This document shows positions 9,535 to 17,879 of a stretch of DNA of 64,000 nt, piece after piece. The DNA lies in assembly GCA_051878975.1 (NCBI GenBank), contig JBJELD010000028.1, positions 4,476 to 68,475 on the forward strand, given 5' to 3'. The notes beneath the pieces are model-generated. The model saw only the letters and a list, made by a program, of their open reading frames with translations, did no database searches and was not told where the DNA came from. The DNA comes from Caccovicinus sp051878975 (GTDB lineage: Bacteria > Bacillota > Clostridia > Lachnospirales > Lachnospiraceae). Position numbers and translations under genes: made by a program. Positions within the stretch are counted from its first letter, which is position 1. Each line of letters opens with the position of its first letter.

Positions 9535-10539
9535 ATGGAAATAAAAAAAAGAGTGGTAAGCCTTACCATGTTTGATTTTTTGAAAGGATTCGGTATTCTT
9601 TTGGTTTTGTTTAAGCACAGCCTGCACATATCAGAAATGCAGTTAGAGCAGAATGTATTGTGCAGGCTGACGTATTCCGTTTTGATGCCGCTGTTTTTTG
9701 TAACCAGCGGATACTGGCTAAAAAAGAGAACTTTCGAGGAGGGAGTGGCTGCCAGCTTAAAATCCCTTATAAAGCCATACCTGATTGTGATTGTTTCGAT
9801 TGACGCCGTGGGCTTTGTTCATCGCTTGATCCACAATAGTCTGGATGAGTGGCTGTTTTTGTTTCTCAGGCAATCGCTGTTTGTCTATTCAGGAAGCTAT
9901 TCGCGCATAGGAGCAATGTGGTTTGTGTTTGCGTTGATGATAAGCTGGATTATTTTTTATGGGATGATCCAGATAAAGAATGAAAAGGCAAGAGGCCTGC
10001 TGTCAATCGTAGTTTGCTGGATAGGAACTTTGCTGCTTCCATATATGCCACCCTTTCAGTTGGCACAAGGGATGATTGGTCAATTGTTTGTGTATTTCGG
10101 ATATTTGATGAAGAAAAGAAAGCTATTGGAAAAAAAAATCTCCGCTGTAGCGTTGACAGGGCTGACAGCGATATGGCTGGTAGGAAGTTTCTATACAAGT
10201 CGCTATAGTATTTGCGATCTAGCGACATATCGATTTGGAAATGGAATGCCGTCTGTATTTTTTAGTATCTGTGGGACATTTCTTCTCATATTTGTAGGAA
10301 TTCGACTGAACAGTCTTGAAAATGTGATAGTTGAAAAAATAGGATTGTTGGGAAGATATACCATGTGGATTCTTTGCATCCATTCTTTTGAAAGTGCGGT
10401 TGTTCCATGGAAATATCTGTTCTGGTATATACCAGAAGATACGATTGCCGGAAGTATGACGCAGCTGGCAGTACGGAGCATTTTTATTTTCCTTGGATGT
10501 ACAATATTGCAAAAAATAACAAGGATGAGGAGAAATTAG
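9535..10539 (+). CDS. Membrane acyltransferase-3 family protein (O-acetylase-like)
   Basis: Integral-membrane acyltransferase (COG3594/acyltransferase-3 type), 334 residues, about ten spans. ATG 9535 was chosen because it lies two bases after the flippase stop and opens with a basic stretch, then FDFLKGFGILLVLFKHS, where Phe-Asp-x-x-Lys-Gly and the following His match the family's first helix. It typically moves an acyl group from a cytoplasmic donor to sugar hydroxyls of surface polymers. Directly followed (two bases) by the acyl carrier protein gene, so I infer that the donor may be acyl-ACP rather than acetyl-CoA. Paralogue of the protein at 21557. Confidence 0.8.
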   Translation: MEIKKRVVSLTMFDFLKGFGILLVLFKHSLHISEMQLEQNVLCRLTYSVLMPLFFVTSGYWLKKRTFEEGVAASLKSLIKPYLIVIVSIDAVGFVHRLIHNSLDEWLFLFLRQSLFVYSGSYSRIGAMWFVFALMISWIIFYGMIQIKNEKARGLLSIVVCWIGTLLLPYMPPFQLAQGMIGQLFVYFGYLMKKRKLLEKKISAVALTGLTAIWLVGSFYTSRYSICDLATYRFGNGMPSVFFSICGTFLLIFVGIRLNSLENVIVEKIGLLGRYTMWILCIHSFESAVVPWKYLFWYIPEDTIAGSMTQLAVRSIFIFLGCTILQKITRMRRN

Positions 10540-10541
10540 TT

Positions 10542-10760
10542 ATGTTAGAAAGGATTATTGAGATTGCCAAAGGAATTTGTGAGGAGGATGTAGATCTGGG
10601 TGAAGATACTTCGATTATGATGGATATGGAATTAAGTTCGTTGGAATTCTTTCAGTTTATCTGTTCTATTGAGGATGCTTTCGGAGTGAAAATATCAGAG
10701 AGGGATCTTAGCAGAGTGGACACGCTGGGAGATATAGCGGAACTTGTGAGGAAAAAATGA
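10542..10760 (+). CDS. Acyl carrier protein dedicated to the polysaccharide locus
   Basis: A 72-residue acidic four-helix carrier. Helix 2 begins DMELSSLEFFQF; Ser33 aligns with the phosphopantetheine serine of the usual DSL motif, with the aspartate replaced by serine (SSL). Start at ATG 10542, two bases after the acyltransferase stop. The stop overlaps the next gene through ATGA. Its place between an acyltransferase and an alpha/beta hydrolase, in an operon opening with an adenylating ligase, points to a small acyl-transfer system rather than fatty acid synthesis. Activation would need a phosphopantetheinyl transferase; an Sfp-type one lies at 52202-52837. D-alanyl or peptidyl carrier function cannot be excluded. 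Confidence 0.85.
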   Translation: MLERIIEIAKGICEEDVDLGEDTSIMMDMELSSLEFFQFICSIEDAFGVKISERDLSRVDTLGDIAELVRKK

Positions 10761-11623
10761 GAAAAAAAAGTTATTTGAGCTTTGGATTATTGGCGTTATT
10801 CCTGTGTGGGATGGTGGTGGTGATCTTGGCGTCTGTCAGACAAAACAGGAGGGAATTCCGCTTAAAGGAAAAAAAGGATGGCAGGCTGACCTATTATTAT
10901 GCTGAACATACAGAGCAGAAATACGAACCGGTGATGATTTTATGTCATGGACTTGGCGGAAACCATGCGGATATGCGTCAGGCAGCGGAAACTTTTTACA
11001 ACATGGGATATGCAGTGGTCACATTTGATCTATATGGACATGAAGGAAACGTATATGATTCCGATATTTATCTGAATGAGATGATCGAGGGAAGTAAAAA
11101 TAAGCTGGAATGGGTTCTTGGAGCCCTGCAGAAAGAGAAGGTCTGTAACGTTGAAGATTTTGGCGTGTATGGAACTTCGCTTGGAGGAGTAGTTGCATTT
11201 TATTTGGGGGCATATGGTGAAGCCGTTCCCAAAGTGATCATTTCGGTCGCGTCGTCGCCTGATATTGAGGATGTATTTAAAAATTCTCTTTATTATATCC
11301 GCACAAAATGGTCATTCAGCGAGGAACGTTTTGTCTATTCGACCCCGGAAGAACAGTCTGCTCTGGTGGATTGGGCATCCGCTCACAATCCGATGGATAA
11401 ATTAGAAAATTTTATAAAAATTCCAATCATAATGGTGAATGGAACAGAGGACCAGTACATGTCGATCGAGCAGGTACGCTCATTTAAAAAGAATATTGAA
11501 GAAAAGGGCGGTAATATAAAGGTATATGAAAATGAGAACGGAAAGCATGACGATCTGGGAGATTATCATTTTAAAGAAATCTTATTAGATTTGGAGTCGT
11601 CATTTTGGTCTTTTGCCAAATAA
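10757..11623 (+). CDS. Membrane-anchored alpha/beta hydrolase
   Basis: A 288-residue protein with an N-terminal hydrophobic anchor (about 7-26) and an outward or periplasm-like facing hydrolase domain. Motifs: oxyanion loop ILCHGLGGNH (61-70), nucleophile elbow YGTSLGG with Ser141, acid in NGTEDQYMS, and histidine in NGKHDDLGDY. Overlaps the acyl carrier gene by four bases, so it is coupled to it. Plausible roles are trimming acyl groups from the polymer or acting as an acyl-transferring esterase; the sequence does not separate these. It is the last gene of set A; the following 1.2 kb is intron debris. Confidence 0.8.
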   Translation: MRKKSYLSFGLLALFLCGMVVVILASVRQNRREFRLKEKKDGRLTYYYAEHTEQKYEPVMILCHGLGGNHADMRQAAETFYNMGYAVVTFDLYGHEGNVYDSDIYLNEMIEGSKNKLEWVLGALQKEKVCNVEDFGVYGTSLGGVVAFYLGAYGEAVPKVIISVASSPDIEDVFKNSLYYIRTKWSFSEERFVYSTPEEQSALVDWASAHNPMDKLENFIKIPIIMVNGTEDQYMSIEQVRSFKKNIEEKGGNIKVYENENGKHDDLGDYHFKEILLDLESSFWSFAK

Positions 11624-11757
11624 AAAATAAGCGATGGATGAGGTCTTTCCAGATTTAGTTGAAAAGATAAACCCAAGTGAGATTTATATATCCAAAACTT
11701 TCCTTTTCACTACCCGATAATTTACAAATCAATAAACATTGGAAAGAACCGATGGAT

Positions 11758-11867
11758 GTGCGCCCAGCTAAGGGAAGGATGTTTCATGGGTGGAAATCCC
11801 ATTCTTAGATACTAACCACATCAGCGATAGCGAGTCTGGGATTGTAATTGGTAATAACTCAAACTTC
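11758..11867 (+). ncRNA. Group II intron 5' fragment (copy A)
   Basis: Begins GTGCGCCC, the consensus 5' end of bacterial group II introns, and runs on for about 110 bases closely matching 14657-14766 (roughly 85 percent by eye). After that the two copies diverge and no further intron RNA domains are recognisable here, so copy A is a scar. The 134 bases between the hydrolase stop and this point show no gene or clear regulatory site. Confidence 0.7.
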
Positions 11868-11938
11868 GCACATATTTTTGCCTTATGCACCTTGAAAATT
11901 CAATACCTGACAGTTATTCAGTTGTCAAAGTTCCGCTG

Positions 11939-12058
11939 CTATGCTACTTGAAACTGTGATTTCAATAATGCAGGTAATGTGTTCATAAATGTATCAACCA
12001 GGTCATTGATTTTGTCTTCAGACAGTTCAGTGTTGTTGCTAAGCATGGTTCGGAACAT
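11939..12058 (-). other. Small minus-strand ORF of unknown origin within the intron scar
   Basis: A 39-codon frame on the minus strand starting MFRTMLSNNTELSEDKI and ending LLKSQFQVA. It sits between intron copy A and the maturase fragment. It has no clear ribosome site and no family I recognise. The stretch 11868-12118 around it is not similar to intron copy B and may be the remains of another inserted element. Weak as a gene. Confidence 0.25.
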
Positions 12059-12118
12059 TTGAAGCATACCAAACCAGACGGTTTCATGCTATTTTATTGC
12101 CAGCATTTATTGAATTTT

Positions 12119-12790
12119 CCAGGCGCATCGGCACTTATTCAAGTGCGAAGTTTGAGTAAAGATAAAATACGAGATATATTCCACAAATGCAATGGGAGAA
12201 AAACCGATGAACTTATCCACCAGCTGAATCCGGTAATTATCGGGCTGGCAGGTTACTGGTCACCATTTAATTCAAAGCAGGCATTTAAGGAAATCGACAA
12301 TTATATCTGGAAAAAGACTATTAAATACCTGAAAAGATGCCACCACAATAAGGGTATCAAATGGATATGGCGGAATTACTTTTCCCCTGACAAAACAGGA
12401 CAGAGCAACAGCCAGTGGGTTCTAACTGCCCCGGATACAAAGAACCAGCTGAAGCGTATGGCATGGATACCTATGGTCAGGCATCCGCTGATAAAGCATT
12501 GCGCAACACCGTACAACTCTGAACTCAAGAACTATTTTGAAGAAAGGCACCAGAGGGCGTTCAGACGAAACACGATAGGTAGCCGACAAAAACTTGCGTA
12601 TATCCAGAGATACCGGTGTCCGCTATGTAAGCAGAGTATTACCGACTTCACAGAAAAACTTGTAACTTAGCTAAAGGTTCCGGAAAAGTACGGAGGACAC
12701 TACTCATATAAAAATATGGAACTGGTTCATTACAGGTGTGGTCAATTCTGAGAGAAATGGAAGAAGCAATTTGGTGATGTGCTAGATAAT
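12119..12790 (+). pseudogene. Group II intron maturase/HNH C-terminal remnant
   Basis: The frame keeps the maturase (domain X) pattern: SKDKIRDIFHKCNGR, then LNPVIIGLAGYWSPF, then a YLKRCHHNKG-type basic helix. It runs into the beginning of an HNH endonuclease (RYRCPLCKQSI). The reading frame is stopped by TAG at 12668-12670, but homologous text continues in the same frame (YGGHYSYKNMELVHY) until a second stop in place of a tryptophan. The whole reverse transcriptase half is absent. It is therefore a dead 3' half of an intron-encoded protein. No intact domain V or 3' intron end was found up to the next gene at 12881. Confidence 0.8.
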
Positions 12791-12880
12791 CACATTGTCT
12801 TAGGAAGTCCAGCGATAATAAAACCCAGGAATGCACATACGGATCATAATAATCACGAATGATTTAGAGGAATTAGGAAT

Positions 12881-13699
12881 ATGAATAAAAACGTGCGGAT
12901 AATAGTTGCGACGCATAAAAAGTACAAGATGCCGAGCGATGAAATGTATCTCCCTCTGCACGTTGGAGCTGAGGGAAAGAAAGATACGAATGGAAATGAA
13001 ATGAATCTTGGGTATGTGAAGGATAATACAGGAGATAATATATCAAATCTCAATGCAAGTTTCTGTGAGCTCACTGGATTGTATTGGGCATGGAAGAATC
13101 TTGAGGCAGACTATATCGGTCTTGTACACTACCGAAGGCACTTTGGAAAGAGAATTCATAAAGATCCATGGAGATGTGTCCTTACATATGGTGAAATAGA
13201 GAAATACCTTGGAAAGATAAAAATATATGTTCCCAAAAAACGTTGGTACTACATTGAAACCCTATACACCCATTATGCCCATACTCATTACGCAAACCAA
13301 TTAGATGAAACTAGATGCATTATTGAAAAGAAGTACCCGATGTATCTTGATAGCTATGATAGAGTGGTTAATCATAGGTATGGACACATGTTTAATATGA
13401 TGATTATGAAAAGGGAATTACTAGATGATTATTGTAGCTGGCTCTTCGGCGTCTTATTTGAACTAAAAAAAAGATATAATATGCCTGAGCTAAATGCGTT
13501 TCAAGGTAGATTCTATGGTAGAGTATCGGAAATAATTTTTAATGTATGGATTGACTATCAAGTGAAGACGGGTCGTATAAAAAAACATGAGATTAAAGAG
13601 ATGCCATACATTCATATGGAAAAGGTGAATTGGTGGAAAAAAGGCATCGCTTTTTTAAAGGCAAAATATAAAGGTGATAAATACGAGGGGAGCTTTTAG
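12881..13699 (+). CDS. DUF4422 capsular glycosyltransferase
   Basis: A 272-residue protein matching the DUF4422 group of capsular/LPS glycosyltransferases: the N-terminus RIIVATHKKYKMP is followed by YLPLHVGAEGK, NLNASFCELTGLYWAWKN, and the hallmark DYIGLVHYRRHF, with the later motif NRYGHMFNMMIMKR-like helix. The start ATG 12881 follows GAGGAATTAGGAAT. It sits between two intron remnants yet is intact, so it is the first functional gene of set B in the window. The product would attach a sugar (galactofuranose or similar in some characterised relatives) to the repeat unit; the donor here is unknown. Confidence 0.85.
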   Translation: MNKNVRIIVATHKKYKMPSDEMYLPLHVGAEGKKDTNGNEMNLGYVKDNTGDNISNLNASFCELTGLYWAWKNLEADYIGLVHYRRHFGKRIHKDPWRCVLTYGEIEKYLGKIKIYVPKKRWYYIETLYTHYAHTHYANQLDETRCIIEKKYPMYLDSYDRVVNHRYGHMFNMMIMKRELLDDYCSWLFGVLFELKKRYNMPELNAFQGRFYGRVSEIIFNVWIDYQVKTGRIKKHEIKEMPYIHMEKVNWWKKGIAFLKAKYKGDKYEGSF

Positions 13700-13706
13700 G
13701 ACTCAA

Positions 13707-14165
13707 ATGAAAAAAGTATGTCTTATTTGTAGCGCAGGTGGGCATTTGGAACAAATCAAACAGCTAAGACAAGTAATTAGTAAATATGATTGCTTCTTTG
13801 TCACATCTAAAACAAAGGCAACGGAAAAAATGAAAGAAAAGAAATACTTTGTGGATGATCTTAATAGAAGAACAACGATATTAAAACTGATAAGCATGTG
13901 TGGAATGCTAATACAGCAGTTAATAATTTTTGTTAAAGAAAAACCGGATGTAATCATTACTACAGGAGCGGCAATTGCAATCCCCATGTGCTTGTTTGGA
14001 CACCTGTTCCAGAAGAAGGTTATATACATTGAAAGCTACGCTCGGATGAAGACTGTTAATAAGTCGGGACGAGTTATATACAAATTTGCCGATTTATTTA
14101 TTGTTCAATGGGAAGAACTGCTTAAGCACTATCCAAACGCTGTATATGGGGGGTGTATATATTGA
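13707..14165 (+). CDS. PssD/Alg14-like membrane subunit of a two-part glycosyltransferase
   Basis: A 152-residue protein of the Alg14/PssD/Cps14F family, which anchors the catalytic PssE subunit at the membrane. N-terminal VCLICSAGGHLEQIKQL nucleotide-binding start, a hydrophobic helix at about 55-75, IITTGAAIAIPMCLF, and the terminal DLFIVQWEEL. ATG 13707 was chosen over the upstream frame, which overlaps the DUF4422 gene. The stop overlaps the start of the PssE gene in another frame, a coupled pair. A tail fragment of a second pssD copy occurs at about 15579-15660. Confidence 0.88.
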   Translation: MKKVCLICSAGGHLEQIKQLRQVISKYDCFFVTSKTKATEKMKEKKYFVDDLNRRTTILKLISMCGMLIQQLIIFVKEKPDVIITTGAAIAIPMCLFGHLFQKKVIYIESYARMKTVNKSGRVIYKFADLFIVQWEELLKHYPNAVYGGCIY

Positions 14166-14647
14166 TTCTAGTCACTGTAGGTGGTGTTGAAGAGTTTAAG
14201 TTTGAACGTCTTCTAAAATTTATTGATGAATTGTGTGATGAAAAAGTCCTAAATGGTGAAGATATTGTGGCGCAGATAGGGTTTAATGATTACCACGCTA
14301 GGAATTACAGAACATTCGACTTTATTGGTCCAGATGAATTCAAGGAATTAGAGGACAAAGCAGAATATATTATTTCTCATGCTGGGACAGGCACGGTTGT
14401 ATCAAGTGTAAAAAAAAGGAAGAAAGTAATAGTTTTTCCAAGGCTTGCAGAATATAACGAGCATCTGGATGATCACCAACTTGAACTGTGCGATTTGTTT
14501 CAAGAAAAGAACTACGCACTAATAGCAAAAAATAAGGTCGAGTTGAAAGAATGTATAAATAGAATTCCAAATTTTGAACCGAGTGAATTCGTTTCAAATA
14601 ATGGGAGAATCAACCAAATGATTTGTGACTTTATAGATGAATTGTAA
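14153..14647 (+). CDS. PssE/Alg13-like catalytic subunit of a two-part glycosyltransferase
   Basis: A 164-residue Alg13/PssE/Cps14G homologue supplying the donor-sugar domain: ILVTVGGVEEFKFERLLKF at the N-terminus, AQIGFNDYHARNY, the conserved YIISHAGTGTVV, and LAEYNEHLDDHQLEL at the nucleotide-sugar pocket. It probably starts at GTG 14153, overlapping pssD by 13 bases; TTG 14161 is an alternative. In the family the Gly in HAGTGT-x is normally followed by another glycine or serine, as here. It ends shortly before intron copy B (14657), which inserted just behind its stop. A second, fused copy is at 15659-16140. Confidence 0.87.
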   Translation: MYILILVTVGGVEEFKFERLLKFIDELCDEKVLNGEDIVAQIGFNDYHARNYRTFDFIGPDEFKELEDKAEYIISHAGTGTVVSSVKKRKKVIVFPRLAEYNEHLDDHQLELCDLFQEKNYALIAKNKVELKECINRIPNFEPSEFVSNNGRINQMICDFIDEL

Positions 14648-14656
14648 GCAATGAAT

Positions 14657-15082
14657 GTGCGCCCAACTAAGGATAGAATGTTTCATGGATGGAAATCCCA
14701 TTCGCTAAGATGCTAACCACATTAGCGATAGCAAGTCTTGGGTTGTAATTGGTAACAACTACAATTAAGCGTAGACAGTCAGGCGGTAGGGTCATAAGGC
14801 ATTTCAGCTTCGAAATCTTACGCAGTCAATGCGCCGACAGTTTATTCATTCTGGAAGGCAAAATGATAAGGCTACGATTTGGTGAGTACTATATCAGCAT
14901 TGCGGAGTCTAAGGTCAGCCATGCCGTACAATGACATTCTATCAACTGGGGAGAGCCTATAATCTTCATATCAGCCATAGAGCAATAATGTATAAGTGAT
15001 ATGTCGAACAATCCTGAAAAGAAAGAACGGCAAATGGATTCTAGGCAGTCGGATGACTGCATAGTACCAATGAAGAAGAGTA
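14657..15082 (+). ncRNA. Group II intron 5' RNA domains (copy B)
   Basis: Starts GTGCGCCC just after the PssE stop and continues about 425 bases to the intron reverse transcriptase frame, as expected for domains I-IV ahead of an ORF. Its first 110 bases match copy A. Text such as GAGGAAAGGCGGTCAAG directly before or at the ORF start is typical of these introns. The 3' part (rest of the ORF, domains V and VI) is missing, so it cannot splice. No protein gene is seen in this stretch. Confidence 0.7.
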
Positions 15083-15578
15083 ATGTCTTTAGAGGAAAGG
15101 CGGTCAAGTAAAACTATGACAACGAAACTAGAGAGAATATCGGAGTTATCAGCAAAGAATCCGGATATGATTTTTACATCTGTAAAGCCTGCCAAAAGAA
15201 TCGAAATACCGAAAGACAACGGCAAGATGCGACCATTGAGCATCTACTGTTACGAAGATAAACTCGTACAGGAAGCTGTTCGCAGAATACTGGAGGCAGT
15301 ATATGAACCGCATTTCTACAATGAAATGTTTGAGTTCAGAAACAGTCGTGGGTGCCATGATGCTTTAAAGTATTTGAACACAATGCTCGAAAAGCAGAAT
15401 ACAAACTGGGTGCTGGATGCAGATATAAAAGGATTCTTCGACTATCTTGATCATGAATGGATTATCAAGTTTGTAGAATCCAGAATTAAGGATCCTAATG
15501 TCACGAGACTTATCAGAAGAATGCTTAAAAGTGGAATTATGAGAGATTTTACATTTGAGGAAACGGCAGAATTGCTAA
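15083..15578 (+). pseudogene. Group II intron reverse transcriptase, N-terminal fragment
   Basis: About 165 residues covering RT blocks 0-3: TTKLERISELSAKNPDMIF, then IPKDNGKMRPLSIYCYEDKLV, then NSRGCHDALKYL and the first catalytic-type aspartate in VLDADIKGFFDYLDHEW. The YADD block and everything after it is missing. At about 15570-15582 the frame crosses directly into PssD-like sequence. Fragment is complementary in content to the maturase/HNH remnant at 12119-12790, which holds the other end of such a protein. Confidence 0.85.
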
Positions 15579-16140
15579 AACGCTATACGGATTTGTTCAT
15601 TGTGCAGTGGGAAGATTTGCTTAAAATCGTTTCAGATGCTGTGTATGGGGGAGTTGTATTGATTTTGGTATGTGTTGGGGTGTCAGAGTATAAAATGGAT
15701 CGGCTGTCGATTGCTGTTGATGAGTTGTGCGATGAAGGCGTCATTAACGGAGATGAAATTGTCGCCCAAATTGGGTATACAGACTATCATCCACGAAACT
15801 ATAGATTTTTTAATTTAATTGGTAGAGACGAGTTCCAAAATTATATGAACCGAGTGGATCTAATTATTACACACGCAGGTACAGGTAGTGTGATCCCTCC
15901 GTTGAAGCTTGGAAAAAAGGTTACTGTTTTTCCACGCAGAGAAATGTATCATGAGCATCTTGATGATCGTCAGCTTGAACTTCGTGACGTGTTTATAAAT
16001 GCTGGATATGCAATAGGCGCGGAGAATAAGGAGGAATTAAGAGACAGAATACTGCACGCAAAAGACTTTGAGCTGAAGCAGTTTGTATCCAACAATACTA
16101 GGATTAACCAGATAATTTGTATTTCATCGATAGACTGTGA
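15579..16140 (+). pseudogene. Second pssD tail and pssE copy, fused into one frame
   Basis: After the RT fragment the translation reads YTDLFIVQWEDLLKI and DAVYGG, matching the last 27 residues of the PssD at 13707, and passes without a stop into a PssE homologue (ILVCVGVSEYKMDRL, AQIGYTDYHPRNY, IITHAGTGSVI, HEHLDDRQLEL). Compared with the intact pair, the pssD/pssE junction is two bases shorter, removing the pssD stop. Near the 3' end one base is missing after ATTTGT (about 16120), so the original ending (FIDRL then TGA at 16138-16140) is read in another frame. The PssE domain itself looks intact and might still be made from an internal start around 15659; most of PssD is gone. Confidence 0.7.
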
Positions 16141-16150
16141 GGTGGTACGG

Positions 16151-17233
16151 ATGAAAATCTTAATGATAGGTAATCATGAATCGGTTCATGGAGGAATCAC
16201 GAGCGTAATAAGGCAAATATTACAGTATGATTGGGATAAAGAGAATGTGAAGATTCAGTTCCTTCCGTCCTATAAGGGCGGGAACAGTTTTCAGAAAGTG
16301 ATTTGCTTTTTTAGCGCCCTTGCGGAGTACACAAAGATTATTCGGACAGATACTCCTGAGCTAATTTATATGCATATGTCTCATCACGGTAGCTTTGACA
16401 GAGCATCAATCCTGCAAAATATTGCAAAAAAACATAATATTCCAACTGTTATTCATCTGCATGGCTCGGAGTTTGCGGATTTTTATGAGGAATGTTCTCA
16501 AAAGAAGAAGGTGAGAATCCGACACTTTTTCCAGGAAAGTGGTGCGGTTATCACATTGGGAGAGAGATGGGGCAAATTTGTTAATTCAATTTCTCCCGCC
16601 GCAAATGTGCATATTCTGAGAAATTCAGTTCATATTCCAGACCACATTGTTGAACAAAAGAAGTCAGAGGTTAACGTGCTGTTCCTCGGAGTACTGATTA
16701 AAAGAAAAGGTGTGTCGGATCTGCTGCAAGCAGTAAATATACTGGTCCATGATAAAAACATTGATGACTTCAATCTTAAGATAAATATTGGAGGAACAGG
16801 CCCGGAAGAGGAATTGCTTAAGAGCTATGTCAGCGAGAACCACCTTGAGGAATATGTGAATTTCCTCGGATGGGTCGATGGTGACGCAAAAGAAAAGACC
16901 TTGTCCATGAATCAAGTGTTTGCTTTGCCATCATATAATGAAGGACTTCCGATTTCTATTCTTGAAGCAGTCAGTTATGGAATGCCTGTGATTGCTACGA
17001 ATGTTGGCAGTGTCGCCGAAGCGGTAGAAAATGAAAGGAACGGCTTTACATTTGAGCCTGGGAATATTCAGGGATATGCAGATGCATTGTACCAACTGAT
17101 AACTGATTATCAACTGCGTCTGTCCATGGCGAATGCTTCAAGAAAACTCGCGGAAACATATTACGATGAAAAGAATTATTTTGTACAATTAAGCGAGGTA
17201 TTTCGCAGTGTGACTTTATTAGGAAAGATATAG
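16151..17233 (+). CDS. GT4-family glycosyltransferase
   Basis: A 360-residue GT-B enzyme: MKILMIGNHESVHGGITSV opening, IYMHMSHHGSFDR, VIHLHGSEF, donor-domain VLFLGVLIKRKGVSDLL, GGTGPEEELL, and the sugar-nucleotide site LPSYNEGLPISILEAVSYGMPVI. ATG 16151 is preceded by GAGGTGGTACGG, a usable ribosome site, and matches the start of the family. The frame is, however, open far upstream to 15083, so a gene caller would give one 716-codon protein; I consider that an accident of indels. Transfers one sugar in the set B repeat unit. Confidence 0.82.
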   Translation: MKILMIGNHESVHGGITSVIRQILQYDWDKENVKIQFLPSYKGGNSFQKVICFFSALAEYTKIIRTDTPELIYMHMSHHGSFDRASILQNIAKKHNIPTVIHLHGSEFADFYEECSQKKKVRIRHFFQESGAVITLGERWGKFVNSISPAANVHILRNSVHIPDHIVEQKKSEVNVLFLGVLIKRKGVSDLLQAVNILVHDKNIDDFNLKINIGGTGPEEELLKSYVSENHLEEYVNFLGWVDGDAKEKTLSMNQVFALPSYNEGLPISILEAVSYGMPVIATNVGSVAEAVENERNGFTFEPGNIQGYADALYQLITDYQLRLSMANASRKLAETYYDEKNYFVQLSEVFRSVTLLGKI

Positions 17234-17306
17234 GGTGTGAGTATGGATAAAAGCAATAGTTTGATCCATACTGAATTGGATAAGCAAAATTATTGGAGCG
17301 GAACGG

Positions 17307-17844
17307 ATGTTGCAGTTCAAAGCGGCGCTGCGTTTTCGGAAAATTATTAATCTGGATTCTTCGGTCACACTAACGGACAAAGTAGATTATCTGGAGTTTC
17401 GGAATCGGAATCATCTGACTGTAATCTGCTCCGATAAATTAGCAATGCGGGATTATGTGACAGAAAAGCGTTAAAAGATATTTTAGTGCCTTTAATCGGG
17501 AATTGCTGGAACAGCGCGGACGAGATTAATTTTTCCCAGCTGCCAGAACAATTTGTTCTGAAAGCAACTTATGGTTGTCACATGAATTTGATTTGTTCTG
17601 ATAAAACGCAATGAGATGAAAGAGTAGCGTATTGCAGTTTATTATGGTCTGTAGCAAACGAAATCGAGGACTGAAATTAAATCTGTATGATTTGCAGTGG
17701 AATCCTCTTCCGAAAACAGATAGAAAGCGTAAAAATAATGTGGATGAAAGGCCATCAAAACTGGAGTGTATGATTGAAATCAGCAGAATATTGTCTGCTG
17801 ATTTTAAATTTGTTCGGGAGGATTTGTATCAAATTAAAGAATAG
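17307..17844 (+). pseudogene. TupA-like ATP-grasp protein, broken
   Basis: Fragments of a TupA-like ATP-grasp protein (family often found among capsule genes) can be pieced together: VDYLEFRNRNHL, SDKLAMRDYVTEKR then a stop near 17472; in the next frame ILVPLIGNCWNSADEINF, LPEQFVLKATYGCHMNLI then a stop near 17612; then YDLQWNPLPKTDRKR and SRILSADFKFVREDLYQIKE to 17844. At least one frameshift and two stops. The last third of the family is also absent. The 73 bases before it (17234-17306) hold no other gene. Confidence 0.75.
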
Positions 17845-17879
17845 AATTATTTTGATTTGAATGTTAAAGGGGAAACGAT

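Larger units (their letters stand above)
15083..17233 (+). other. Continuous 716-codon chimeric frame: RT fragment / PssD tail / PssE / GT4
   Basis: One uninterrupted frame joins four unrelated pieces: reverse transcriptase blocks 0-3 (codons 1-165), PssD tail (about 166-192), PssE (about 193-350) and a complete GT4 enzyme (from codon 357, ATG 16151). It arose by a deletion joining intron to pssD plus two small indels. Listed so that a reader who meets the single long frame knows what it contains; I do not think it is one functional protein. Confidence 0.75.

Noticed and set aside
10542..10760. Housekeeping fatty acid acyl carrier protein
   Set aside because: No fab genes are near, the DSL motif is altered to SSL, and the gene is locked between polysaccharide-modification genes by overlaps.
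11624..12880. Intact insertion sequence or transposase
   Set aside because: No transposase catalytic motif and no terminal inverted repeats; the content is group II intron remains plus an unassigned stretch.
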